From contig JAPDRN010000062.1 of the NCBI GenBank assembly GCA_030247855.1, positions 35,260-99,259 on the forward strand: 64,000 nt of DNA, written 5' to 3'. Positions within the stretch are counted from its first letter, which is position 1. Each line of letters starts with the position of its first letter. Positions 1-11,400 of the stretch are shown piece after piece. The notes beneath the pieces are model-generated. The model did no database searches, had not been told where the DNA came from, and saw only the letters and a program-made list of their open reading frames with translations. This DNA is from Knufia peltigerae (taxonomy: Eukaryota > Ascomycota > Eurotiomycetes > Chaetothyriales > Trichomeriaceae). A program made the position numbers and the translations under genes.

Positions 1-572
1 AAAAGCGTGGCTGGGCCGGAATTTACGGTGCCAAGGCCGGAGTAATAGAAACGCCGAAGCGTCACTTTCTTACTCGCAGCATTTACGACGAGTGGTTTGT
101 ATATCAGCCGCACACTTGGTCACAACAATAAAAGCTATGGCTTTGATGTTTCGTGTCTTGCGTGATGATTCCTTCGATGTCAAAGAGTGGCTTGCTCTCC
201 TCATTCAAGCGTACCCCAACAACTGAACACAGGAGCCCTGTTCAGTACGTACCTAGCAGACGGACATTTGAAGAGCACTGCAATGGCGAAGGACAAAGAG
301 CATTAGGCATTGGATTTCTGGGTGAAGCTGTTATAGAACGGTAGCATAGTTCACAGTGGTCATCCGGCATGTATCTGTCTACCTTACAATTCCCCGAGTT
401 TGTCCGTAAATGCACGTAATATTAAGCAATTTGCAACCAACAACTCTCAAGGCCTGTTACCCAATACGCACAAACAGGGCAATGTTGCAATCTCGATATT
501 GCATATGCTCGCTGCGCTAAAAACCTATTCTATCATACATTCCAACAAAAGGAATAGAAGGAAGGTCCAGCC
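1..572. other. Non-coding, window start
   Basis: I see no supportable gene here. The open frames are short, and those overlapping the right edge are antisense to the minus-strand gene ending at 573. The segment probably holds that gene's 3' untranslated region and terminator. Confidence 0.5.
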
Positions 573-2219
573 TCACTTCGCATTGCGCCTGGACCGCCGT
601 CTAGGTGGCTCCGAGGCACCATTGACCACAATCACCGACTCGTCGTCCTGCAGCTCATCGTCCTGGTCTTCATCGTTCATCATGGATTTGAGGTCCATGC
701 CCCCTTTTCTCCTCGCCCCCCGGCTACTTCCTCCCGAACCTTTGACCTCCTCCTCATGCGTCGCCGCAACAGCACCAGCATCTGGCGCCGGTGTTACGGA
801 CGGAGTGGTCGGAACACTCTCTGGCTCGACGAGCCGACCGACCTTGACGGCGGCCGCTCTCTTTGGTCGAGATGCCTCGTTGGCATCTTTAGACTCATCC
901 GGTGTTCCCTCGGGGTCCTCTTTCTTGTTTCGTGGCCGCTTGTCTCTGTTCTCGGCTCTCCATTGCTCCCACTTCATCACCATGCTGTAGCTTCGGACAG
1001 GGTTCATGCCATTGAGGATTTTGGTCTTGTTTTCGTCGGCCTTCGCCGGGCCTTGCATGCTCAACCATGAGTGGTCATGTTTGATTGCCTCCAGCAATTC
1101 TTCGTCTGTCCATTTGCGTTTTCTCATCTCTTCGGCCGAGAGACCCTGCCAAGGCACCTTCGAGCCTGTGGCTTTCGGTACACTTTGAACGGGAGTGGTC
1201 GAAACGGCAGTCTGTGCAGCTAACTCTTTTGCTTTGGTGTATTGGTTGGGATGTTTGGGCCGATCTGGGTTTGGCGGGGCGCTTCCATAACCAGGACGAC
1301 CTCTAGTGTACTGGTTTGGATGTTTCGGCTTGGATGACTCCGCTGCTGCTGCACCGTTGAGCTTGCGTCGTTTGCCAGTCGGTGTGTCTTCACGGTCATC
1401 AGGGACAGGGGTATTGCCTCTCTTCTTGGTTGGGGTAGTGACGCCAGACGGGGCTTCGGATACATCGCGAGTCGCGGGAACCTTTCGGCCATCGAACCTG
1501 GTGCGGGTCAGGCGTTTGTTGACAGCTTTGTTTGGAGTGTCTCTCGAGGCGTTACTGTCAGGTGATACAGGTCGTTTGATTTCACCATTCTCATCCACAT
1601 TGCGCTTAACATATGTGATGGAATACTCATCGTGATGGACCTGTTGTTTGGGGTAGAGCGCTTTGCCCTTCTTCATGACCGGGGCCCAGCCGTCGATGTT
1701 CTTCGGGTTGACCGCTTTGGCAACCATGGCTTTGTACTCTCGATCCTTGGGGACGAAGCCACCTTGCTCAAACGGTTCTTGGAAAAGTCGTACGTCATGC
1801 TTCTCACGTTCAGAAATGTCATCTGCCGCTCGCAGACCAGGAATTCCGGCCACAAGCAATGCCGGCTTGTTGGCCTCGTATTTGTAACCGTAAAGGGCAG
1901 CTTCTTTGCGTTCTTCGAAGACGTCATTTCGAGGAAGCGACTGGGGGTCCTTCATGGTCTCTTTGCCTTTGATGCGATTGATCTGACGCTCCAGGTCGAG
2001 GTATTCATCCTGGGCCAGTTTCATGGCAATCTGGTTGTTGACACTCGCAGCATAGAGCTGTTTGCGTTTGAAGTTGGAGATGTTCATGATGAAGGTCTGT
2101 GGGTCGTTCAAAGGTTGGAAGCCATCCTCATTCAACTCTTCGGAAGCATAGAGCACTGGCCGGGGGGTTGATGCTCCAAAAGCCGACACCCACTGAGAAT
2201 CAATCTCGGTGGTGGACAT
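573..2219 (-). CDS. Conserved-type disordered nuclear protein, function unknown
   Basis: A single-exon frame of 548 residues starting at an ATG at 2219. I do not recognise the family. The first 200 residues look structured (helical, charged, with a YGYKYEANKPALLVAGIPGL segment near 110-130). The middle is low-complexity and Lys/Arg/Ser/Thr/Pro rich, with a likely bipartite nuclear signal GKRRK near 282. The eight-residue motif PKHPNQYT occurs twice, at 298-305 and 321-328. Around residues 366-425 a second ordered block (KRKWTDEELLEAIKHDHSW, then MVMKWEQWR) resembles a SANT/Myb-like or other helical DNA- or histone-contact segment. The C-terminus is a basic-acidic tail ending RRRSRRNAK. Composition suggests a chromatin-associated nuclear protein; that is inference. 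Coding is well supported by the length of the frame and its ordered blocks. Confidence 0.75.
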   Translation of the reverse strand: MSTTEIDSQWVSAFGASTPRPVLYASEELNEDGFQPLNDPQTFIMNISNFKRKQLYAASVNNQIAMKLAQDEYLDLERQINRIKGKETMKDPQSLPRNDVFEERKEAALYGYKYEANKPALLVAGIPGLRAADDISEREKHDVRLFQEPFEQGGFVPKDREYKAMVAKAVNPKNIDGWAPVMKKGKALYPKQQVHHDEYSITYVKRNVDENGEIKRPVSPDSNASRDTPNKAVNKRLTRTRFDGRKVPATRDVSEAPSGVTTPTKKRGNTPVPDDREDTPTGKRRKLNGAAAAESSKPKHPNQYTRGRPGYGSAPPNPDRPKHPNQYTKAKELAAQTAVSTTPVQSVPKATGSKVPWQGLSAEEMRKRKWTDEELLEAIKHDHSWLSMQGPAKADENKTKILNGMNPVRSYSMVMKWEQWRAENRDKRPRNKKEDPEGTPDESKDANEASRPKRAAAVKVGRLVEPESVPTTPSVTPAPDAGAVAATHEEEVKGSGGSSRGARRKGGMDLKSMMNDEDQDDELQDDESVIVVNGASEPPRRRSRRNAK

Positions 2220-3154
2220 TTTGGGGAATGATTAATCAGATGATGTTGCGACAAAAAAGGCCGTCTAGTCCATGTGATGAATGCTGAGATGATGCCAAGA
2301 CAGCAGATCGTCTAGTCCATGTGACGGATACTGAATGAAGTGGTAGATGGGTCGAGCAAGAAAAGTGGTAGTGGACGGATGGTTGTAAGAACAAGTAAGT
2401 GATAGGCGGAAGAGTAGGGATATCAGCTGGGGGGAAATAGCGGAAGATTTGTCTTTTTGAAGCACAATAGCCACCCGGATGAATCAAAGGTTTGCTAATC
2501 AAAACCAGCGAACAATAACCGGAGGGGAAAAATATGGATTGTTCAAAGCAAAAGAGGTAGCGGTACAATGCTTCAAAAAACGGGATTTTGGGGAAGGTCT
2601 CGATGCTTGTAAAGAAGGACGAACGAGTTAACAGTAAACTATTCGCCCCGAACCAATTAGGGAGGGTGGCGCAGACGCTAATGACAAAAGGGGATTAGGC
2701 TCCTATTGTGCTGTTAAAACGCCTCCCAATAGGTTTTTTTCTATTGCCAGAGGCAGCGACAACAAATAGAGCACTATAAGGGGGAGGCAGCAGATGCAGT
2801 GAGGCAGTGAAACAGAGGTTTCTCTCTCATCAATTCACCGCCCGATATCGTTTGTTGTTTCCAAAAGCCGTCGTTCTGCGCAAACCAGATCAAGCAAATA
2901 GGTACACTTGACAGAGTATGCTACAGAGTACTCCGTGTTAACCCCTCGGTCTATGCAATTCGACAAAAAGGTGGATTAAATCTTGATCAGAAGGAAGTTG
3001 TATTCATACAGTCATCGTGTTGCTCGATATTCCTCCGGCCTTTAGGATGTGGTTACTGCACACCCGTGTTCCAGGCTGGTATACACGCAATCAGAAGTAG
3101 AGAGCAATGCAGTATGGCTATTGCAGATCTATGTCTTATGCTATCAATCGCTCA
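2220..3154. other. Intergenic; promoter of the 573-2219 gene
   Basis: No gene is supported. The side near 2220 is the promoter and 5' leader of the minus-strand gene. A perfect 16-bp direct repeat, CGTCTAGTCCATGTGA, lies at 2262-2277 and 2309-2324. The rest is ordinary sequence with a few T and A runs. Confidence 0.5.
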
Positions 3155-4292
3155 TCATGCATGTCTCTCTTGTAAATTTTTCCGCGTGGTTTTCATGGCG
3201 TCCGAGATCCAAGTGTCATATGAACCGTCTTTGGCTTTCATCTCGACCACACCCTTGAGCACTTCGCCCGTGAAGCCGACAAAATTGTGTCGCCGTAGGG
3301 CATTCTCCCAGTCCCACTGTGCTCGTTTCCGTCTTTCACGGGCCAAACCTTCCGAGTCCTGGAACTCTTGCGCCTTGATTCGTTGATCCTGACAGACGGC
3401 CATCAGGTTAAACCGGACCTCTCCCGGTGGATATCTGGAGATGCGCCTCTGGAGCACCGGGATGATCATCTCTGGAAAGGCATCACGGGGACAGTCTCCG
3501 TGCGAAATCGGATACGGCTGCAGTCCATCCAGCTCGTACAGTTTGCCATGGTAACACGTGTACGCGATGAAGTGAAAGACGTCTTCCGCTCTGGCATTGG
3601 GGTCCCGTTGCACCTCGTCTGCAAACGGACTGGATCTCGCAAAACTGTTGTGTGTTTCCCGGATCAGATCCGAGTTGGAAAGCGATTCGCCTCGTAAGCC
3701 GGGGTCAAAGCCCGTTGTGAAGTCCTTGAACTCTTGCAGCGCCGGCCCAATGTCAATCTGCGCCTCCGGGCTTGAGTCTGCTGCGGCCGAGGATGATGGG
3801 TTTGGAGTTGTGGAGGTGTCGTTGTTCAGGATCACCGATAGGATGGCCTGGGTTCCGCAGGCATTCTGGATGGTTTGGGCCGCGAAGAATAGGCCCTCGT
3901 CTTCAACCGCCGCCGGATCGTACGAGCCATCTTGCGGTGCGTTCTTGCTCTCGGACGATGAGCCTATCCATTTGAAGAGGAACACGACGCCGTAAACGGG
4001 ACTGCCCATAGGACGAAAAAGTCAGCAAAACAACGAGTACGGCCCAAGGGATTTTCCGTAGTACGACCTTCACGTTACCTCAGTGCACGAATTGCTTCCG
4101 GCTCCAGTGTTATCAGCTCCTCGAACTGGACTCCCTTCACCCCCAGTTGTTCGATCAAAGAGGTAAAGACTCCCTTTGGGGTGGGGGTGTCAGCACCGAG
4201 ATGGGCATGTTTTTTGTAGGGCTGGGTTTGTTCTAACTCACCTCATCCGACTCGATCGTGCTCCAACCACCGCTAGAATTGTCATCCGCCAT
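3155..4292 (-). CDS. uch2: Ubiquitin C-terminal hydrolase, UCH37/UCHL5 type
   Basis: A family C12 deubiquitinase, cysteine protease; UCH37 orthologues act on the 19S proteasome cap and trim ubiquitin chains there. Three exons give 330 residues: 4292-4242, 4173-4079 and 4001-3155, with GT..AG introns. The ATG at 4009 is not the start: it lies in intron 2, and splicing joins AG to T to make Ser49 ahead of PVYGVVFLFKW. The start MADDNSSGGWSTIESDE leads into GVFTSLIEQLGVKGVQFEEL, the expected N-terminus of the UCH fold. The catalytic set is complete: Gln91 (oxyanion), Cys97 in QNACGTQA, His192 in DVFHFIAY and Asp207 in YELDGLQ. The C-terminal 90 residues form the helical ULD-like tail typical of UCH37 rather than short UCH-L1/L3. 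Length matches the family (about 330). Confidence 0.93.
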
Positions 4293-6552
4293 TGATTACC
4301 GTTTGAGAAGGGTAGGTACAGCAGGTGCTAAGATTCCGAGGATCGACGAGAGGGAGGAGGGGAGGTGAAGGGTTGGAAGGCCCGGTGAGACTGCGGTGAT
4401 GGTGTTGAGTGTTGGTTGTTGTCGGTTGTTGTCAGGGTTGATCTAGAATTGGTACTTTGGGCGGATGATGATCAACACAAGTATCGTGCTCCGTAGTGTT
4501 TCTAGTTTTGGAATTGGTGATGGGGTGTATGTGTACAGATTTGGCCATTGGCCTCTTGAATTGTTTGGGTGTTTGTGATATTCCTATTAGTTCCCCGGGT
4601 ATGACGAGGCGTACTCCGTACCAACAAGAGACGGTACACGGAATTTTGCTTGTATTGTACGGAAAACCGTCCGAGCTTCTTACTGTACAATTTTCTCCAC
4701 TACGAATCGAACAGTGAGCCAGGAACCACACAATACTGTACGATTCACCATCCTTGAACCCAGTGAGCCCTACAAAGAGCGTGCAGCTTAGTGAGCATGG
4801 TGACTACGGACTTTTCAATGGCCCAGTATTGAGCCCGCCGACCTCAGCCGCAGTCTTAGGTACATGTACCTAACCTGAGGTACCTGCTGAGCCCTTGCAT
4901 GAGCCTTGGGTACGCACCTAACACCGGCTTTACCAAATGGGAATCTTCCATGACCGCCCTACTCCGTACCTATCCGAATTTTGGACCCTGGAATTTGGAA
5001 AATCGCGATGTTCGCTCCTCAAGTAATTCAGGATACAAGGGCGACGGGCAGTACCTGGAGTTGCGGCAGACGATGTATTCATGGCCCTTTTGAATAACAT
5101 CGTCCATGTCCTAGCTACCGCTCCCGCCTTTCCATCTTTCAGATCCCATGCCATCTCCCTTGGGTCCTTCAATCACGGAATCACCAAGCACACCATCTCT
5201 TCTTGCTGGGTATGTCAGCAGGATGACGTCGCCGTCAAGCAAATCAAGTGTCAATCGGCCGGTGCGGCTGGAGGTGGCTATGCTCTGGAATCTACGAAGT
5301 ACTCGTGACAAGTACCTTACAGAGTAAGCATGTCCCCTGTCGTGGTCACCCTCCGCAATATCTCAAACAAAACTGTTCCGGATCCCCCAACTGGGTCAGC
5401 TAGCTGGATACCACCCTTATTCTCACTCACGAGCGCCCCATGTGACAGACAAGGCTATCATATGCGATCGATGTGACTCTATTGTTTTTTGGTACCTGTC
5501 TCGAAAAAATTCCCAAGTTCATGTGGACCTAAACATTCGCCTTACGCTGGTGCGCTCCATCGCAACACGAAATTCTCAAGCCACGTGGTTTCAAGTTGCT
5601 GGGATTTACGTGTGAACTTAGCTTCCAACCAAGGGGGAAAGACAACGGGATCTGCTGGAAGCAACGAAGTGCCATCCGTAATCAGGGTTACCTCAAGCTC
5701 ATCTGACCCGGAAAATGGCTCGAGCCAGAGTTGAAACCGCATCGGCCAAGTGTCCTCAGGCCTTCCAGTAAGGATGACCGTGACACATGATCCCTGATCA
5801 AATACCATCATATGCAAGCCGAGTCGTTTAAGGATACCAAAGAACGGCATTCTATCGAGTCTCGGTAGCTCAGCCCGAGCATTTCGCATTGATTTCCCGA
5901 AGATCCCGAACGTACCGTTGCTCGGGGAGTGAAACGAGGTCGAAAGTTCACCGTAGGGTTAACATAAGCCAGAAGTCCCGATCGCTTTGCAATGCTCCGG
6001 CATGAGCGGGATGACAGCAATTGTTTTCACGGGTATGTTTCTGAGGAACAAAGGTGCCATCTCGAACGAAAGAATCTCTGTTGATCGTGATACGTAAGGC
6101 TGACACCCGAAAACAGTATTTCCGCCCTGCCGTGAGTCTCCACAAGTCAACATCACATCATGAACAATTTTGTTCCCCAAAAGATCGAAAGAGACATGAA
6201 AAGTACCGTGAAGATCAGTGGTGGCCCAAAGAAGAACGTCAGACAAACCATCATAGCACATTCAAAACTCCCTTCCTCAAGACATCATGAGAATACTTTT
6301 AACCTTTCAGCTCGGAAAAGACCTCTGCCCAAATCGAATATAACACGGTTCCTATGGTTCCCATTCGTTGATTACCCTACCCAGCGCCTCGCTGATAGCA
6401 GCAAATTAGTATCCAAGTTGCCATTTCTCACGTCATCAGGGGCAACCCTCCATCACTTTTGCCTTTCTTTTCCTTTCTCCTGTGCTCGTGGAAAGATGGG
6501 AGGCATCGTCGGTGGTGGAGTCCTGTGGGTGAATACTCAGCCGCGATGTTCG
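4293..6552. other. Long intergenic region
   Basis: The part near 4293-4440 is the promoter of the UCH gene. A perfect 18-bp palindrome, TTAGGTACATGTACCTAA, lies at 4856-4873. The 9-mer TACTCCGTA occurs at 4612-4620 and 4960-4968. One ORF at 5542-5889 (minus) is listed separately as doubtful. I see nothing else. Confidence 0.5.
5542..5889 (-). CDS. Doubtful ORF, 115 residues
   Basis: An ATG-initiated frame whose translation has a balanced, globular-looking composition (for example TWPMRFQLWLEPFSGSDELE and a Trp/Pro-rich C-terminus). This is unlike the low-complexity shadow frames elsewhere. I recognise no family and see no adjoining exon with clear splice sites. It could be a small orphan gene, a remnant of a longer gene, or chance. 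Confidence 0.25.
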   Translation of the reverse strand: MRNARAELPRLDRMPFFGILKRLGLHMMVFDQGSCVTVILTGRPEDTWPMRFQLWLEPFSGSDELEVTLITDGTSLLPADPVVFPPWLEAKFTRKSQQLETTWLENFVLRWSAPA

Positions 6553-8430
6553 TCAAGTCCAAAGTTGTGAAGGAGCGACGAACCGAGTATTCATGTTCAT
6601 GCTGCCGTATTGACCGTACGGTACCTGGGCCTGCCCAAAATAGTCCATTCTTGACCCTGGCAGTTCGTGGCTGCTTCGTGGGTACTGGGGAGAGGTCCCG
6701 TACACTATGCTCATGGCGTGGGGACTGCTGGAGCCCAACGGCCGCTCACCCATCGAGTGTGCGCGTCCTAAAACTGGCGCGGATGAATCCCGCCTTGTCT
6801 CCCCTGGACCCAGCGCCGCTTGGAAGAAGGAAGATGCTGGAGGCGATATGATTCCAGGGACAGGGCGAGGCGATTGCGTAAATGCCGTTGATACGTCCGA
6901 AGTTGCCGACGACAGCGACATGCTTGGGGCGGCATAAGGGCTTCCTGAAGGCGAATATCGGTATGGTTCCATGCCCTGACTACCCTGACTGTTGTGACGC
7001 TGCTGTTGTCGATAAGAGGCCAAGACCTGCATGGGAGCCTCGACTAAAGAAAGTGCCATATGTATCCCTGTATCTTGTGGGTGTTGTTTTCGTCTCTTCT
7101 CGAGCATCCCACGTATATTGTCAAGCGGATGGACGGACATGCTTCCTAGATAGGCCCCACCAAGATCAGGGAAGACCGACTCGACTGCAAGTGCGCTGGC
7201 GTAGACGTGCGCCAGCAAAACCAACGGCGCCAAGTCAGACTCTCCTCGGCGCAGAATGCGTGGAGGCAGCCAAAAGATCCAGTCTCTGAGTAACTGCAAC
7301 TTGGCAAAGGCTTCCTCAGCGTTCCGGGGTTGCATGTCCTGCTGCAACTGTTGCAGATACTCGATCAGACGGGTCGCATGTTCGACAAGTTCTTGCGCGT
7401 TGGACATTCGGAGCTGCAGATTCTTCAGGGCTGTCATGATGTGGTCGAGTCGACGGAGATCATCGGGAGAGGCAGCGAGCTGGCCATGTGGCATAGACGG
7501 CGTGGAAGGAGCACCTATTCGTGCCATTGTATGTTGGTCTTGTAGGTATCTTGCAAATTCAGACTCGTGAATCCATGGCCTCATCGCACTCATTACCTAT
7601 GACTTGTCAACAAAGATCAAACATCCTGTCGAGGACGCGGCGTACCGTTGCTGTGCCTGACTGTAGATTGGTCCACGCGCGCCTGGCAGTGGTTAGTCTC
7701 ATGGTTCTTCCGAAGATATCGACAGGGTTCATACCATTCTGTCGCTTGCCACGACAATAGAATGGACGCTGCAAGAATGGCTTCGGAGTTTTCCCGTGAG
7801 AAGTCCCCAATGGCCTCGTGCAAGCCCTTGAGTGCTATTCCACGGTGCTGGTATGCCAGGTTATATGTATCGTTGTTCTTCGTTTGCCACGCCAGATCTG
7901 ATGCTGACAGAGCAAGCAGCGCACTCATTGCGAACTCGTGCTGCATGGCCGTGGAAATCAATCTATCCTTGATGTAAGTATCGAAGGAGAATCGACATCT
8001 GCATGACATGCACAACTCACGAGTGTATCTTGGGGCCCCATACTGTGCAGTTACTGTAACCTCTGAGGTGCATTTTTGTTGACTCGATTACAATATGATG
8101 GATCAGACGTAGATCTAAGGTCGTGAACCGAGTCCAGTACTTTTGATCTTGCATACGAAGTTCCCGCAAGGGTGGCTCGCCAGAGATGCGCCAATCGTCC
8201 ATTTGTTTCTGGATTTCGGCGTCCATGAGAAGATCAGGAGGGTTCGAGCCCTTTGGAGGATCTTCTCCTGCAGCGGTGAGATCCATGTAGTCACAGCGAC
8301 AGTTGTGTTTCGTACAGTTTCGACATTGTGGGAACTGCTCATCGCAACGAATATGTCGTCGCTTGCATGTCCGACAGCCCTTGCGTGATTTTGTGTGGCT
8401 CTTCCGCGGTGGTCCTCCTGCTCCAGCCAT
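6553..8430 (-). CDS. Zn2Cys6 fungal transcription factor
   Basis: A Gal4-type binuclear zinc cluster regulator of 572 residues from four exons: 8430-8021, 7962-7735, 7682-7646 and 7596-6553. Introns are 58, 52 and 49 nt, with CTAAC or TTGAC branch-like sites. The cluster near the N-terminus has Cys19, 22, 29, 36, 39 and 46, spacing CX2CX6CX6CX2CX6C, preceded by basic residues (KSHTKSRKG). After splicing, the middle reads STAMQHEFAMSALLALSASD then SWQATEWRAWTNLQSG. This is the pattern of the sterol-uptake-regulator-like fungal family (C6 factors with a Fungal_trans_2-type region). The tail is Pro/Ser/Gln rich. The frame extends upstream to 8481 but only with a non-ATG codon, so I start at the ATG at 8430. 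The target is unknown; no neighbouring enzyme is close enough to suggest one. Confidence 0.88.
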
Positions 8431-11400
8431 TCTCCGCGCCACTTTGACAAATGTAAATGATGAAGCCGAAGTAAATTCCAACTATCTGCAGACAGAAATG
8501 AGTGTGGCAGATCTACTCGATATAGATGCCCACGTTGAATTGCGCAAGCTGAGAAAGCTATAGGATCTTACGCCGTTGGTCAGGTTGGATGTCAACATTC
8601 CCTCTCAGAAGTGGTGAATCTTAGTCCAAGAGTAAGTTCCATCCAGTAGAGGAAGACGTATGTATTTATGATAAGGCTGAGGAGGAGAGATCCGCCCCAC
8701 AAGGTGCTGGAGGAGACAAGATTACTTGAGAAGGACGGACGTGTGCCAGGATGGATCTGACTGGGCCAGGGAGGAGACAAATCGTATGACAGGAAGCGTC
8801 ATTCGACTTTCCGTCATCCGCAAGCCCAACTGTCAGCAACAGACAACATGTGCAATAGGTCAAATTCAGCAATGGTTGGGGACAGAGCAGTGATAGCTGG
8901 GATGGAGAAGATGGAAAAAGGACGTATGCTGCCAAAGACAGGTGCATGGCTAGATGTAAGTGCTTTAGCTGGAATTGACCTCGTGGCAATGGCCTGCTAG
9001 CAAACCGGACTCAAGCGCGGCAGGGTGCATTGAGGGGCATGTTACTGATACCATGCAATAATGGGAGAACTGCCACTCAGCCTCGATTTGTTCCAGCTGC
9101 GGCATCTTCCCTGGCCGTCGACTGCTCTTTGGTCTTTCGACTTCGGAGGGCGTCAGTTTGGGCCTCGAACTGGGATTCAAAGCCGAGCGATCGTACTAGC
9201 ACGGGTTAGTTTTAGTAAGAAGATGTGACCAGCACAACACAGACCAGGTATTAAACCGGCTACTAATGGCTGTGGCCAACAGCCATGGTGGAGGGAATCA
9301 ACAGCATCCCGCAGGTCGCCGTGCAGCTGGCGTTTTCCGGCTTTGGCCTGATGTGACTAAGACAACTTTGAGGCGAGAGTTTTCTACTCTCACCCTCCTC
9401 CAACATGAGTGAGTCAACCACTACGGGAGGGTTTGCGAGTAGCCGGGAGCCTAATCCACTGAGCATTGGATCGATCGACTGATCCAGACGGTAACGGTGT
9501 CGCCAACAACTGGTCAAGAAGACGACAAGAGTGTCCTTGACAGTGGGGGCCTCAATGAGAGGCGAGCCAAAGCTTTGGAAACCTTCGCAGGGATGTGCAG
9601 AAGGAAGTTTAGTGCGATGGCAAATGGAGTGACCGAATGATCTGATCCCCAGGTTAGACCGCGTTCTGTACTCTGGGGATGTCTTGTTGCCTCGTGAAGT
9701 GCCAAAAATGGACGGCTCCTCTCGTGGTTATTATTTGATAACCAGTCCGGTGGGCCAGGGTCGCTTGTGCTTTGCCTAACTGAGATGAGTGTGAAGATGG
9801 CAGCCTAACACGGTGAGCGACCAGTGGACGAAGGCATGATGACACTATTTCTCGGTCAAGATACCTCACACCGCAAGCGAACTAGCTTCTCCCACTTTAC
9901 ATAGGCCGCATGCGCCGCATGCAGCTGTCAAGCACCGGACGGCCAGTATCTCTCACGGGTTGTCCAGTAAGAATGCGAACCTTGACGAGGAACAGCAAGA
10001 ATTGAAAACCGTCTAGGGATAATCATGAGATGAGTCTCGCCAAGGCCAGCTGAGAAGGAGGCGTAACCGGGCGCGGGACTAGTTGAAACTCACCGACTGA
10101 ACTGAAAGGGCTCCTGTAGGGGGAAGAACGTCCGTCGCATGACCTCCGGGTCTCATTGGCGAATCTGCCTACTAAATATCCGTCTTTTGGCGTCTTTTCG
10201 GTTGCTGGAACCGTGCCCTGCAGGAGCTATTTGATCCCGTCAGGGAAGTTGGCGGGGACTGAAGCGTGGCCACGGGATATTGCTTAGGCATCTTCTGTAA
10301 TCCTTGCTCTGTGTGGGCATTTGGGAATTCCAGGTGCATTTCGGAATACTGAAAGTTAAGTTCAAGCGCCCGTAGAGTGAATCTGTCTGCCTCGATACAG
10401 ATAACAAATACAGTGTTACCCAGGTCAAGGTCTCTGCGGCAATTCAGGGTGCGATGCAAATTGACGAGGCCCTCGGACTTCAGCCTAGCGAGCTGCATTG
10501 GGAAACGGGCTCTCCTGGGTGTATGATCCCTATGCGGTCCCTGTACGGTCTAACCTGTCGTAAAAGAACTTCGGTGACCGGCGGACGACAGTGATTGAGA
10601 GCTCGGACAGGTAGCCCATTGGCTCCGTCAATGTCTACAATATAGAATCGTCAACCGAAAAAAATCACTGGGGACCAAGTTCCTTTCCAGCTGTCTGGTC
10701 AGAACGAATGCAGCTTGTCACGAGTCGTTCACTGCATTGCTCGTGGGTGGCTTGAGTTCGCTGCAGCCACAACATGACAACACGTTCCAGGACATGCTGA
10801 GATGCGGCAGCTGTTGAATGAAGTAGTCCATCACTACGTGAACCTGCATGAAGAAGTTGACCTATCACTATCCAAGATATGGAGACTGGACAGTATCTAC
10901 CTGTCAGTGGATTGATGAATGTCAACAAGTCGTCATACAGGCTGAAACTCGGACACCTACAGCGATTCCATGTACCCAGGGTTGAACCAAGAGCAAGGCG
11001 AGGATAGCCAAATCACTGCTCGACTGCTGTCATTCAAAGCCGAACATCTTGAAATCTCGCTTCCAGTCGTCTGCAGTGGATCCTAAGCTTCACGCCTTGT
11101 GTGTCTCCCTCGCTTAAATCTTGAGATCTGCCGACCGACGATCGTAAGGTCGATGTTGTACGTACCGAGTTCGCTCCTGTATGCCAGGTCTTGACGTGAG
11201 ATACCTAGATAGAAAAGGGAACCCTTTGAACGGCATAGGAGCCAAAGAGGCCATGGCGCGTCCAACCCACTGTGTGACTGACATCTCGACTGATTGTTAT
11301 TTCTTTTCCGGGAAGAAGCAACGCCCATTCTGCATGTCTGTTATCCGTAGTGGGGAAGCTTTCGTCCTCTAGGAAGAGCTGGAAATCTTACCTGACTTTG

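Noticed and set aside
400..990. 196-residue plus-strand frame at the left end
   Set aside because: It starts with a non-ATG codon and lies mostly antisense to the well-supported minus-strand gene; its Ser/Pro-rich translation mirrors that gene's acidic/basic tail.
4001..4009. ATG at 4009 as start of the UCH gene
   Set aside because: The reading is open there, but upstream exons at 4292-4242 and 4173-4079 restore the conserved UCH N-terminus, and the ATG falls inside the intron.
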